From: Egibacteraceae bacterium
Lineage (GTDB): Bacteria; Actinomycetota; Nitriliruptoria; Euzebyales; Egibacteraceae
Direction of reading: 5' to 3'
Assembly (NCBI GenBank): GCA_030446745.1
Contig: JAUJMS010000001.1
Span: 163,107-227,106 of the forward strand
DNA length: 64,000 bases
The notes below the pieces were generated by a model that had not been told where the DNA came from, made no database searches, and was given only the letters and a program-made list of their open reading frames with translations. Shown here piece after piece: positions 8,996 through 17,208 of this stretch. Position numbers and translations under genes: made by a program. Position 1 is the stretch's first letter. The number at the start of each line of letters is the position of its first letter.

Positions 8996-9811
8996 ATGAG
9001 CGTGCACAGCAGCGACACCCCCCTGTCCATCCACGACCTGCGGTCGTACAAGCAGCGCGGCGAGCGTTTCGCGATGCTGACCGCGTACGACTACCTCACC
9101 GCGCAGGTTCTCGACGAGGCGGGCGTACCGGTCCTGCTCGTCGGCGACTCGCTGGGGATGGTCGTCCTCGGCTACGACTCGACCGTCCCCGTCACCGTCG
9201 ACGAGATGCTGCACCACACCCGCGCCGTGCGGCGCGGCGCGCGGCGCGCCGTCGTCGTCGGCGACATGCCGTTCATGAGCTACCAGCGGTGCGTCGAGGA
9301 CGGCATGGCCAACGCCGGCCGCTTCCTGAAGGAAGGCGGCGCGACGGCGGTGAAGCTCGAGGGCGCGGGACCGGTCGTGGAGCTCACCGCTCGGCTCACC
9401 GCGGCCGGCATCCCGGTCATGGGCCATCTCGGCCTGACCCCGCAGCGGGTGCACCAGGTCGGCGGCTACAAGGTGCAGGGCCGCGCCACCGACGACGCCG
9501 ACCGCACCGTCGACGACGCGGTCAGCCTGGCACAGGCCGGCGCGTTCGCGATCGTGCTCGAGGCGGTCCCCGCCGACCTCGGCCGGCGCGTCACCGCCGC
9601 GGTCGACGTGCCGACGGTCGGCATCGGTGCCGGCCCGCACACCGACGGCCAGGTCCTCGTCGTCTCGGACCTCCTGGGGTTGACCGGGGGGCGCCTCCCT
9701 CGCTTCGTCAAGCCCTACGCCGACCTGCGGGGCGTCATCACCGACGCGGCGAAGGCCTTCACCGCCGAGGTGGCGTCGGGCGACTACCCGGGGCCCGAGC
9801 ACAGCTACTGA
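8996..9811 (+). CDS. panB: 3-methyl-2-oxobutanoate hydroxymethyltransferase (pantothenate synthesis)
   Basis: PanB transfers a hydroxymethyl group from methylene-tetrahydrofolate to ketoisovalerate to form ketopantoate, the first committed step to pantothenate and CoA. The 271-residue product has the Mg-binding GDSLGMVVLGYDSTVPVT segment, GDMPFMSY, VKLEGAG and MGHLGLTPQ, all typical. The ATG at 8996 is preceded by AGGAG at 8983-8987. No panC or panD is adjacent; a possible panE remnant is at 41047. The last seven bases overlap the opposite-strand BtuF-like gene. Confidence 0.96.
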   Translation: MSVHSSDTPLSIHDLRSYKQRGERFAMLTAYDYLTAQVLDEAGVPVLLVGDSLGMVVLGYDSTVPVTVDEMLHHTRAVRRGARRAVVVGDMPFMSYQRCVEDGMANAGRFLKEGGATAVKLEGAGPVVELTARLTAAGIPVMGHLGLTPQRVHQVGGYKVQGRATDDADRTVDDAVSLAQAGAFAIVLEAVPADLGRRVTAAVDVPTVGIGAGPHTDGQVLVVSDLLGLTGGRLPRFVKPYADLRGVITDAAKAFTAEVASGDYPGPEHSY

Positions 9812-10557
9812 GTGATGGGTGGCGGCGACGTCGCCGCGAGCTGCGCGGCGAGTGCGGAGAAGCAGCGCAGCGCGTCAGCCGTCCGCGCGCCGTGCCAGGT
9901 CAGCAGCTGCCCGTCGACGAACCGCGTCGGCACGTCGCCGACCAGATCGCCGACCGCCGCGAGGTCCGCGTCGGTGAAGCGGTACGGCTCGCTGGGGAGC
10001 AGCACGACCTGCGGCCTCGGGGCGACCGGTGCGGCGAGCCGGGGGTAGCGGTCGGCCGCGCCGGCCAACACGTTGGCGAACCCACAGCTGGCCAGCAGGT
10101 CGTCGACGTAGGTGCCGGTGCCGACCCCCATCCACGGCCGGCGCCAGATCAGCGTCAACGCCGCGACGGGCGTTGCCGGCCGGCGGCGTCGCGCCTCCTC
10201 CTGCGCCGCTTCGAGGTCGTCGAGCATCCGGCCCGCGTCGATGTCGAACACCTCGCCGAGCCAGAAGACGAGGTCCAATGCCTCGTCCACCGTCTGCACG
10301 AACGTCTCGGCGACCTTCAACCCCTCGTCACGCAGCCGGTCGAGATCTTGCGAGCGGTTCTCCTCGGTGTTGCCGACGACCAAGTCGGGACGCAGCGCGA
10401 CGACACGCGCGACCGACGGGTTTTTCGTCCCGCCGACGCGCACCGCGTCGTTCGGGGCGCCGGCGACGCAGTAGTCCGTCACGCCCACGAGACGGTTCGC
10501 CACGCCAAGCGCCGCGATGGTGTCGGTGACGCTCGGAACGAGCGAGACGACTCTCAC
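9805..10557 (-). CDS. BtuF-like helical-backbone metal receptor without a signal peptide
   Basis: A 250-residue protein of the periplasmic-binding-protein fold used for cobalamin and iron-chelate capture. It starts MRVVSLVPSVTDTIAALG, followed by VVALRPDLVVGNTEENR and WMGVGTGTYVDDLLASCG. No signal peptide or lipobox is present, so it should stay in the cytoplasm unless the start is wrong. The GTG at 10557 overlaps the stop of the cobalamin adenosyltransferase gene by four bases (GTGA), pointing to a shared cobamide role. A cytoplasmic corrinoid-binding or handling function is inference; no ABC transporter genes flank it. Confidence 0.8.
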   Translation of the reverse strand: MRVVSLVPSVTDTIAALGVANRLVGVTDYCVAGAPNDAVRVGGTKNPSVARVVALRPDLVVGNTEENRSQDLDRLRDEGLKVAETFVQTVDEALDLVFWLGEVFDIDAGRMLDDLEAAQEEARRRRPATPVAALTLIWRRPWMGVGTGTYVDDLLASCGFANVLAGAADRYPRLAAPVAPRPQVVLLPSEPYRFTDADLAAVGDLVGDVPTRFVDGQLLTWHGARTADALRCFSALAAQLAATSPPPITQ

Positions 10558-11105
10558 ATCGAGCGGATGCGGGTGTACTCGCCGTGCTCGACGGCGCGGG
10601 CGAGGACGAACAGATAGTCCGACAGCCGGTTGAGGTAGCGCAGCAGCAGGTCGTCGGGCAGCAGGTCGCGCCGGTGCATCGCCACGCAGGTCCGCTCGGC
10701 GCGGCGCACGATCGTGCGGGCGAGGTCGACGGCGGCGCCAGGCGGCCGCTGGCCCGGAACGACGAACTCCCGCGGCAGCGGAAAGCGGGCCGTGAGCTCG
10801 TCGATGCGCTGCTCGAGCACGTCGACCATGCCCGGCGTCACGCGCGACACCTCGTCGCTGAGCTGGTCCCAATGGTCGGTGTGCGTGGCGAGCTGCGCCC
10901 CCAGGACGAACAGCTCGCGCTGCACCCGCAGAACCTCGTCGTGCCACTGCGGCTCCGCGGTCAGCGCGGCGCGCGCGAGTCCCAGCGCCGAGCACGCCTC
11001 GTCGACGGTGCCGTACGCCTCCGTACGCAGGTCGTCCTTGTCGACGCGGCCGCCGTAGAGCAGGCCGGTGGTCCCGTCGTCGCCGCGTTTCGTGTAGACC
11101 TTCAC
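10554..11105 (-). CDS. cob(I)alamin adenosyltransferase, PduO type
   Basis: It transfers adenosyl from ATP to cob(I)alamin to make coenzyme B12. The 183-residue length and the N-terminal VYTKRGDDGTTGLLYGGR plus EAYGTVDEACSALG motifs are diagnostic of the PduO/MMAB family, as is the RAERTCVAM helix. The GTG at 11105 follows a GGGAGGG Shine-Dalgarno. It overlaps the downstream BtuF-like gene by four bases. No cobalamin riboswitch is recognisable in the 248-base upstream gap. I would not distinguish salvage from assimilation on this evidence. Confidence 0.92.
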   Translation of the reverse strand: MKVYTKRGDDGTTGLLYGGRVDKDDLRTEAYGTVDEACSALGLARAALTAEPQWHDEVLRVQRELFVLGAQLATHTDHWDQLSDEVSRVTPGMVDVLEQRIDELTARFPLPREFVVPGQRPPGAAVDLARTIVRRAERTCVAMHRRDLLPDDLLLRYLNRLSDYLFVLARAVEHGEYTRIRSM

Positions 11106-11353
11106 GTCTGGTCCCTCCCGTCGCGGTCGCGCAGCCCCGCCGTGGCGCCGCCGGCGCAGGTTCGCCGACGCCGGCGCGGTTCGACGGCGCCCGGCGCGGT
11201 AGCGGCCCACCTTACTGACGCGCGCTCGGGAGGTTCCGATTGCGGTGCGGCGCGCGGCTCGGGTAGCGTGCCCGCGTCCCGGCGAGGGCCGCCCGCAGGA
11301 TCCGTTCGTGCTCATGTCGCCCGCCTCGCCAGCCAACGTGAGGTCTGCTGCCC

Positions 11354-11593
11354 GTGAGTGACGAGTCGGCGCGACGCCACTTCCGCGTGCTGACGCAGAC
11401 CCGGGGCGGCTACAACGGCTCGACGATGTACGACGTGCAGCTGCAGTTCGCAGCGTCGGGCAACCTCGTGTGGGCGCAGACGTTCTCCGACCGCACGGAG
11501 GCGGAGGCCTATGAGCGGGCGCTCGACGCGGACCTCAACGAGCTCGACGACGCCACGTTCCGGCGCAAGTACAACGTCACCTCGCCTTCCTGA
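11354..11593 (+). CDS. small hypothetical protein (79 aa)
   Basis: I do not recognise this family. The GTG at 11354 opens a 79-residue hydrophilic protein with mixed beta and helical character (FRVLTQTRGGYNGSTMYDVQ, then a Glu/Asp-rich helix TEAEAYERALDADLNELDD). Amino-acid composition is protein-like and better than the frames around it. It precedes pabB, whose start is problematic and may overlap this gene. No Shine-Dalgarno is obvious. Confidence 0.6.
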   Translation: MSDESARRHFRVLTQTRGGYNGSTMYDVQLQFAASGNLVWAQTFSDRTEAEAYERALDADLNELDDATFRRKYNVTSPS

Positions 11594-12896
11594 CCTCGGG
11601 CGGGCGTCCGTCGCCCCACTCGACACCGCCGCGAGACCCCTCGACCTCCTCGACGACCTCGCCGCCGACCCGGAGGCCGGTGCTGCGCTCCTGACGGTCA
11701 GGGGCTGGCAGGTCCTGGTCGCTGAGCCGCTCGCGGTCCTTGACGACGTCGACGCGCTGTCGGCGACGGCGGACGCGCTGGGATGGCGTGACCGGCCGCT
11801 GCGCAACGTCGCCGGGGCGCCGTTCGTGGGGGGCGCCGTCGGGGCGTTGACGGCCGAGGCCGGCACGGCGTGGCTCGGGCTACCCTCCGACCGGCGACCT
11901 GCGCTGATCGACGTGGCTGCCGTCCGCTTCACCGTCCACGACTGGGCGGTGCTCGCCGACCCCCACGGTCGCCGCTGGCTGGCCGCCCCACCTGAACGAC
12001 ACGCGCAGCTGCGGCGGTGGGCGGCGAGGGTGGCGCCGGCGGCCGGTGGTGGCCAGCCGATGGGGCGCTATGCCACCGCGACGATGCCAGTGCCGGCGCA
12101 CGCGGAGGCCATCGCTCGCATCCGCGACTGGATCGCCGCCGGCGACCTGTACCAGCTCAACCTCACGTTCGCCCTGTCGGTCCCGTGGGACGCCGGTGGC
12201 CCGTCGCTGCACCGCCGCCTGATCGCGGCGAACCCGGGGGCGGCGCATGCCGCGTGTGTGTCCCTCGGCGGCGGTGTGTGGGCGGTGTCCGTGTCGCCGG
12301 AGACGTTCTTGCGCACCGACGGTCGGCGGGTGGTCACGCGGCCGATCAAGGGCACCCGCCCGCGTGGCCGCGATGCCGCCGCCGACGAACGGCTCGCGGC
12401 GGCGCTGCGCCACAGCGGCAAGGACGGGGCGGAACACGTGATGATCGTCGACCTCGAGCGCAACGACCTGGCGCGGGTCTGCGAGGTCGGGACCGTGCGA
12501 GTGCCCGAGCTTGCGGCGTTGGAGGCGCACGCCACGGTGTGGCATCTCACCTCGACGGTCTGCGGCGAACTGCGCCCCGGGGTGACGTTGGGCGAGCTGC
12601 TCGCCGCGACGTTCCCGTGCGGTTCCGTGACCGGGGCGCCGAAACGGATGGCGGTAGCGCGCATCGCCGACGTCGAGCGCCACCGCCGCGGGATCTACTG
12701 CGGAGCGCTCGGCGTGGTGACCCGAGGGATGGTCGACCTGTCGGTGGCCATCCGCACCGCCGCGGTCGGCGAGGACTGCGCGTGGTACGGCACGGGCGGC
12801 GGGATCGTCGCCGAGTCGCGCGCCGCCGACGAGCACGCCGAGGCGCTCCACAAGGCGGCGGCGTTCCTCACAGCGACAAACGCCGTGCCCGCGTGA
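11511..12896 (+). CDS. pabB: aminodeoxychorismate synthase component I (start uncertain)
   Basis: Chorismate-utilising enzyme of the TrpE/PabB class; with a glutaminase it makes 4-amino-4-deoxychorismate for folate. The C-terminal catalytic domain is complete: AGDLYQLNLTFAL, PETFLRTDGRRVVTRPIKGT, MIVDLERNDLARVCEVG, FPCGSVTGAPKRMAVARIAD, YGTGGGIVAES. Protein-like sequence begins only near 11607. The only ATG/GTG/TTG before it is the ATG at 11511, inside the preceding 79-residue gene, so the true start is unresolved (non-canonical codon, or an error near 11590). PabB is preferred over TrpE because of its short length and lack of trp neighbours. It overlaps the next gene by four bases. Confidence 0.85.
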   Translation: MSGRSTRTSTSSTTPRSGASTTSPRLPDLGRASVAPLDTAARPLDLLDDLAADPEAGAALLTVRGWQVLVAEPLAVLDDVDALSATADALGWRDRPLRNVAGAPFVGGAVGALTAEAGTAWLGLPSDRRPALIDVAAVRFTVHDWAVLADPHGRRWLAAPPERHAQLRRWAARVAPAAGGGQPMGRYATATMPVPAHAEAIARIRDWIAAGDLYQLNLTFALSVPWDAGGPSLHRRLIAANPGAAHAACVSLGGGVWAVSVSPETFLRTDGRRVVTRPIKGTRPRGRDAAADERLAAALRHSGKDGAEHVMIVDLERNDLARVCEVGTVRVPELAALEAHATVWHLTSTVCGELRPGVTLGELLAATFPCGSVTGAPKRMAVARIADVERHRRGIYCGALGVVTRGMVDLSVAIRTAAVGEDCAWYGTGGGIVAESRAADEHAEALHKAAAFLTATNAVPA

Positions 12897-13756
12897 CCGG
12901 CGCCGTGACGGTGCGCCGCACCGCCGACCCCTCCGAGGTGCTCGTGCGCGGAGCCCACGTGCTGGCGGTCCGCGAAGGCGACCACGCGGTGATCTACGCG
13001 CTGTGTGACCGGCTGCGGCGCAACCCTGCGCCCGACGCCTATTTGTCGCTCGTGGAGCGCGCCGGCGCCGTCGTGGGATGCGCGGCCGGCAGGGCAGGCG
13101 TGCGGATCGCTGTGTCGCATCTCGACGCGGGCGACGCGGCGGACGCCGTCGCCGACGACCTGGCCGCTGCCGTACCGACACTCGCGAGGCTCGTGGCTTT
13201 TCTGCCGTACGCCGATCGGCTGGCCGGCCGCGTGGCCGTGGCGACCGGGCGCCGAGCGACCGTTGCCATGGCCCAGCGCCACTTCGAGGCAACGGATGTC
13301 AGGCCGCCCACCGGCGTCGCGGGGCGCGTTCGGGACATCGTCGCCGGCGACCGTGCGGTCGTGCGGGAGTGGGTCGGCGCGTTCATGGCCGAGGCGCTCG
13401 GCGAGCACGATCCGCAACGCGCCGTCGCGGTCGCCGACGACTGGCTCACGCGCGACGGCGAAGACAGCGGGCTCGTGGTGTGGGAGGACGGCGGCCTCCC
13501 GGTCGCGATGGCGGGCTTCACCGGCCCGACCCCCAACGGCATCACCGTGTTGTCGGTGTACACGCCGCCGGCCCTTCGCGGACGTGGCTATGCGTCGGCG
13601 TGCACCGCGGCGCTCACCGGCCGGCTGCTTGCGTCGGGGCGACGGCGGGTGTTTCTGTCGACTGACCTGGCGAACCGGACGTCGAACGAACTCTATCCGC
13701 GCATCGGCTTCCGGCCGTTGGGCGAGTCGCGGCTCTACCGGTTCGCTGACGCGTGA
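12893..13756 (+). CDS. GNAT-family N-acetyltransferase
   Basis: A 287-residue protein with a C-terminal GNAT fold. The acetyl-CoA pyrophosphate loop is TPPALRGRGYASACTAALT, and the domain ends with ANRTSNELYPRIGFRPLGES, the usual last strand-helix pair. The N-terminal 120 residues form a second, degenerate acetyltransferase-like or lid region. The GTG at 12893 overlaps the pabB stop (GTGA), so the two are translationally coupled. The substrate is unknown. Confidence 0.85.
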   Translation: MTGAVTVRRTADPSEVLVRGAHVLAVREGDHAVIYALCDRLRRNPAPDAYLSLVERAGAVVGCAAGRAGVRIAVSHLDAGDAADAVADDLAAAVPTLARLVAFLPYADRLAGRVAVATGRRATVAMAQRHFEATDVRPPTGVAGRVRDIVAGDRAVVREWVGAFMAEALGEHDPQRAVAVADDWLTRDGEDSGLVVWEDGGLPVAMAGFTGPTPNGITVLSVYTPPALRGRGYASACTAALTGRLLASGRRRVFLSTDLANRTSNELYPRIGFRPLGESRLYRFADA

Positions 13757-13825
13757 GGCGCAACCACGTCGCTGGTGCTGCGTCCGACCGACGGCGTGCC
13801 CGCGTCGACTTGGCCAGGGTGCGGT

Positions 13826-14431
13826 TCAGCCGGCGGGATCAGCGGTTCGCGGCCGGTAGGTGCAGACCAGGACGCCGGTGCTGGCCGTCGTGGTCGAGAC
13901 CAGCTCGAGCGGGCGGGCCCGGCCGTCGTCGGGGAACACCCGCTTGCCGCCGCCGAGCAGAACCGGCTCGATCATGAGCCGGTACTCGTCGACCAGGTCG
14001 TGCTGGACCAGCTGCGCGGCGAGCGATGCGCTGCCCCAGACCTGCAACCCGCCACCGTCCTGCGCCCGCAGCTCACGCACCGCGCCGATGGCATCGTCGG
14101 GGGGCAGCAGCATCGAGCCCGACCAGGTGAGGTCCTCCTGCGTGAGCGTGCGCGATGCCACGTACTTCGGGATCTCGTTCATCCGGTCGGCGAAGGGGTC
14201 GCCGGCGCGTTCCGGCCAGGCGGCGGCCATGCGCTGCCAGGTGCGCCGGCCGAACAGCAGGGCCTCCGTCGCGGCCATGCCCTCGTCGATAGCGGGGCCC
14301 ATCACCTCGGGGTCGAAGTACGGCATGGACCAGCCGCCGTAGGAGAACCCGCCGTCGGTGTCCTCCTCCGGGCCGCCAGGCGCCTGCACCACGCCGTCCA
14401 GGCTCATGAAGTCAATGAGGATGAGGTGCAT
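13826..14431 (-). CDS. dihydrofolate-reductase-fold protein (RibD C-terminal family)
   Basis: A 201-residue protein of the RibD_C/YwjB-type reductase family: MHLILIDFMSLDGVVQAPGG at the start, TEALLFGRRTWQRMAAAWP, and ADEYRL-like VDEYRLMIEPVLLGGGKRVF towards the end. Such proteins bind NADPH; most are uncharacterised and not riboflavin enzymes. The ATG at 14431 has AGGAG shortly upstream. It is convergent with the GNAT gene. No rib genes are nearby. Confidence 0.85.
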   Translation of the reverse strand: MHLILIDFMSLDGVVQAPGGPEEDTDGGFSYGGWSMPYFDPEVMGPAIDEGMAATEALLFGRRTWQRMAAAWPERAGDPFADRMNEIPKYVASRTLTQEDLTWSGSMLLPPDDAIGAVRELRAQDGGGLQVWGSASLAAQLVQHDLVDEYRLMIEPVLLGGGKRVFPDDGRARPLELVSTTTASTGVLVCTYRPRTADPAG

Positions 14432-14734
14432 CGCTGCTCCTTGGTAGCGACCGACGTGGGATGCCGAGCGGCTCGCCGCGTCCTGCTCAGGCGCCGACCG
14501 CGTAGGGGCAGCTCCCGCTCGCGGACCGTGGGCCGAGCGTACGCCGGCATCACGGCCATTCGTGCCGCCCGGACGTCGAGGTCGCGCGGAGAGCGGTCTG
14601 GCGAACATACCGACGTCGGCGAGCTTGCATGGGGCGCCGGTCAGCCGGAGAAGACCGGGGCGGCGCGGCGGTCGTCCTGAGTCCACCGCTGTCGATTGCT
14701 CGCTGCCGCAGCGGCGTGGCCACGCGGCAAAGTC

Positions 14735-14754
14735 CCGCGAAAAATAGTTCGCGG
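14735..14754. repeat. 7-bp inverted repeat (CCGCGAA-N6-TTCGCGG)
   Basis: CCGCGAA, six AT-rich bases, then TTCGCGG form a perfect inverted repeat about 60 bases before the HNH start. It could be an operator or a hairpin; the AT-rich centre is unusual for this GC-rich window. Confidence 0.4.
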
Positions 14755-14802
14755 AGAGCGCGAAATTCCTGTGGAAGCGCGGGCTCTGTCGCACCGGTCG
14801 GG

Positions 14803-14808
14803 TAGTAT
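14803..14808 (+). promoter_or_regulatory. candidate -10 hexamer (TAGTAT) of the DUF222-HNH gene
   Basis: TAGTAT lies six bases before the ATG at 14815 with no Shine-Dalgarno, suggesting a leaderless transcript. It abuts the LexA-type palindrome, so LexA would block promoter opening. Confidence 0.5.
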
Positions 14809-14809
14809 A

Positions 14810-14823
14810 CGAACATGCGTTCG
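14810..14823. promoter_or_regulatory. SOS box (LexA-type operator) spanning the start codon
   Basis: CGAAC-ATGC-GTTCG is a perfect 5+4+5 palindrome matching the actinobacterial LexA consensus CGAAC-N4-GTTCG. The central ATG is the predicted start codon of the DUF222-HNH gene. LexA sites ahead of 13E12-family genes are known in Mycobacterium tuberculosis, so DNA-damage induction is a reasonable prediction. Confidence 0.75.
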
Positions 14824-16405
14824 AGTACGGCGACTGAACGGTGTGGCCGCTGGAGCGGCGACGCGGTCGACGCCGTCCTCCACGCGTTGGCGGCGCTGGA
14901 CGACGCCGGCGTTGCGACCGTGATTGGTGAAACGCTGGCGCGGCTGGACGACGCCGGCGTGCTGGCATTGACTGACCGGGCGCTGGGCCGGCTCGACGAG
15001 CCGCGCGTGTTCACGGTGATCGGCCACGGGTTGTCCCAGCTGGCCGCCAACCCACTGGGCGGCGGGATCGACGACACTCCGCTCGCCGCGTCGATCGAAC
15101 GGCTGCAGCGGCTGGAAGCCAGCGTGGCCGGGGAGAAGCTGCGCCGGGTCGCGGAGATGGCCGCGCGCGGGTCCAGCCGCGCCACCGGTGACCGGTCCCC
15201 CGCTGATCTGCTGTGCCGGCTCGGGTTGACCCGCGGGGAGGCCGCGTCGCAGGTGGCGGCGGCCGCCGCGTTGCGACAACTGCCGTCCACCCGCGCCGCG
15301 CTGGAACGGGGCGACATCGGGTTGGGCCACGCAACGGCCGCCGCCCGCACGCTGGGCCAGCTGGCTGACGCGGGCGGGCCGGTGGCCGGCGAGACGGTGG
15401 ACCGGCTCGACCGGCTGGTCGCCGGCACCGCCGGCGACAGCGCCGGTCGCGGTGACCCAGCCGACGGCGCCGGCGACGCCGGCACCACCGACGGCGGGGT
15501 GGTCGCCCGCGGGGGGCGGCGGGTGGACCGGCGCGAGTTGGGCCGCCGGCTCGACGGGTTCGCGCACACGGTCAACGACGACGTGCTCGCCGACCGGGCG
15601 CTGCGCGCCAAACGGCTGCGCCGGTTCTCGTTGACCCCCAACGTGGACGGGGCGTGGACCGCCGCCGGCCAGTTGGAACCGGTCGCCGGCGCGACGCTGC
15701 ACGGCCTGCTGGGCCGGCTCGCCCGCCGTCACGGCCCCGACGACGACCGTTCGCAGCCGCAGCGGATGGCCGACGCGTTGGCCACCGTCACCACCCTCGC
15801 GGCGGGCAACCCCGCGCTCCGCACCGCCGACCCCGCCGACGCGCCACAGCCACGACGGTGACGGCGCGGACGGTGGGGCGATGGACCGGGCGGCGGCGCA
15901 TCGGGTCGCGCGGGCGATGGCCGCCACCCGCGCGCAGGTGCTGGTGATCACCACCGTCGACGCGCTGCACGGCGTCCCCGGCGCCGCGCCGGCGGAGGTC
16001 GACGGGTACGGGGCGGTGTGCACCGCCACCGCCCGCCAAATCTGCTGCGACGCGCAGGTGACCACCGTGGTCACCGCCGCCGACGGCGACGTGCTGCGCG
16101 TCGGCCGGGCCCGGCGCACCCCGACGACCCGCCAGCGGGTCGCGGTGATCGTGCGCGACCGGCGCTGCGTCGGCTGCCACGCCCCGGCGGTGCGCTGCCA
16201 GGTCCACCACGTCCACTGGTGGCGCGACGACGGGCCCACCGACGTCGACAACCTCACCTTGCTCTGCTGGTCGTGCCACGCCGACGTCCACCACGGCCGT
16301 ACCACCGTCACCCGACAACCCGACGGGCGCTACACCACCCACCACTGGGCGGCGCCCCGGCCCGCCGCAGCCGCGACGGCGCCGGCCGAGCGACATACCC
16401 CATGA
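14815..16405 (+). pseudogene. DUF222-HNH endonuclease (13E12-type element), split by a frameshift
   Basis: The first frame (14815-15861) gives the DUF222 helical region, with repeated LARLDDAGVLAL-type units at the N-terminus and RSPADLLCRLGLTRGEAAS in the middle. Conserved sequence then resumes in another frame (from about 15848, ATG at 15881). It ends in a complete HNH nuclease: RDRRCVGCHAPAVRCQVHHV, then TDVDNLTLLCWSCHADVHHG with the two CxxC zinc pairs and the catalytic His. A one- or two-base indel around 15830-15855 separates the halves. These genes are multicopy in Actinomycetota; their biological role is unresolved. Transcription is probably SOS-controlled. Confidence 0.85.
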
Positions 16406-16551
16406 CCCGACCCTCCGGGCCGTGCGGGCCGGAGGCCTCAGCCTGCGCTCGCACCGGCCCGTGTGCGGCCCGGGCGCGGCGCGGCGCCCCGGTGCGCTGC
16501 GGGCGGCCGGGGCCGCGGTCGTGCGGGACTGACCGGGCCGACGTCCGATCG

Positions 16552-17208
16552 TTAGCCGCTCGCCGAGGGCTGTGGGAGTCCGGTGAAGCGCACACCGGTG
16601 TGGGCGCGGTAGCGGCGGTTCGTGCTCAGCAGCAGCGGGGTGAGCGCCTCGAGGCTCGCGGCCAGCCGCAGCGGCCCCGCCACGAAGCCCCGCAGGCCAG
16701 CAACGTCGCTGCACAGCGCCGCCACGGTGGCGCCGGCGTCGTCGTCGTCGGTGCACAGCGGCACGTCCATCGCCAGCTCCGCATCACGCCGCAGCAGCAT
16801 CGGGGCGGGCACCCACTGGAAGCCGGCGACGACCCGAGCCTCCGGCAGCAGCGCTTGGCACTGCTCGGCGGCGGAGCCCTCGGCGACGGGGACCGGGTGG
16901 GGGCCGCGGTCGTCGAAGGCCAACGGCACGACGGCGCAGATCACGGGCTTGCCCGCGACGGCACCGGCCAGCGCTGGGAGCGTCGCCGTCTGCGCCGCGT
17001 ACGGCACGGCAACGACGACGAGCTTCGCGTCGGCGCACGCGCTCGTGTTGTCGGCTCCGGCGACGCCATCGACGCCGAGGTCGCCGGCCACCGCGGCGGC
17101 CCTGTCAGCGTCGCGCGAGCCGAGGACGACGTCGTGTCCTGCGACAGCGAGCCGCAGGCCGAGCCCGCGCCCCAGCGGACCGGTGCCGCCGATCACGCCG
17201 ATGCGCAT
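16552..17208 (-). CDS. npdG: NADPH-dependent F420 reductase
   Basis: A 218-residue Rossmann protein beginning [20 protein letters not shown], with VLGSRDADRAAAVAGDLG and LVVVAVPYAA following. This is the pattern of F420H2:NADP+ oxidoreductases that exchange hydride between NADP and cofactor F420. It implies that the organism makes F420. Its ATG overlaps the ftsH stop by one base (TGATG), so it is translationally coupled to ftsH. No other F420 genes are in the window. Confidence 0.85.
   Translation of the reverse strand: MRIGVIGGTGPLGRGLGLRLAVAGHDVVLGSRDADRAAAVAGDLGVDGVAGADNTSACADAKLVVVAVPYAAQTATLPALAGAVAGKPVICAVVPLAFDDRGPHPVPVAEGSAAEQCQALLPEARVVAGFQWVPAPMLLRRDAELAMDVPLCTDDDDAGATVAALCSDVAGLRGFVAGPLRLAASLEALTPLLLSTNRRYRAHTGVRFTGLPQPSASG

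Larger units (their letters stand above)
14432..14809. other. 378-base gene-free stretch upstream of the HNH gene
   Basis: No convincing coding frame. It holds the divergent upstream regions of the RibD-like gene and the DUF222-HNH gene. The visible structure is a perfect 7-bp inverted repeat at 14735-14754 (listed separately) and the TAGTAT hexamer next to the SOS box. Confidence 0.5.

Noticed and set aside
14815-16405. HNH gene as an intron-borne homing endonuclease
   Set aside because: The N-terminal DUF222 region and SOS box place it in the 13E12 family, and no split host gene or intron structure flanks it.
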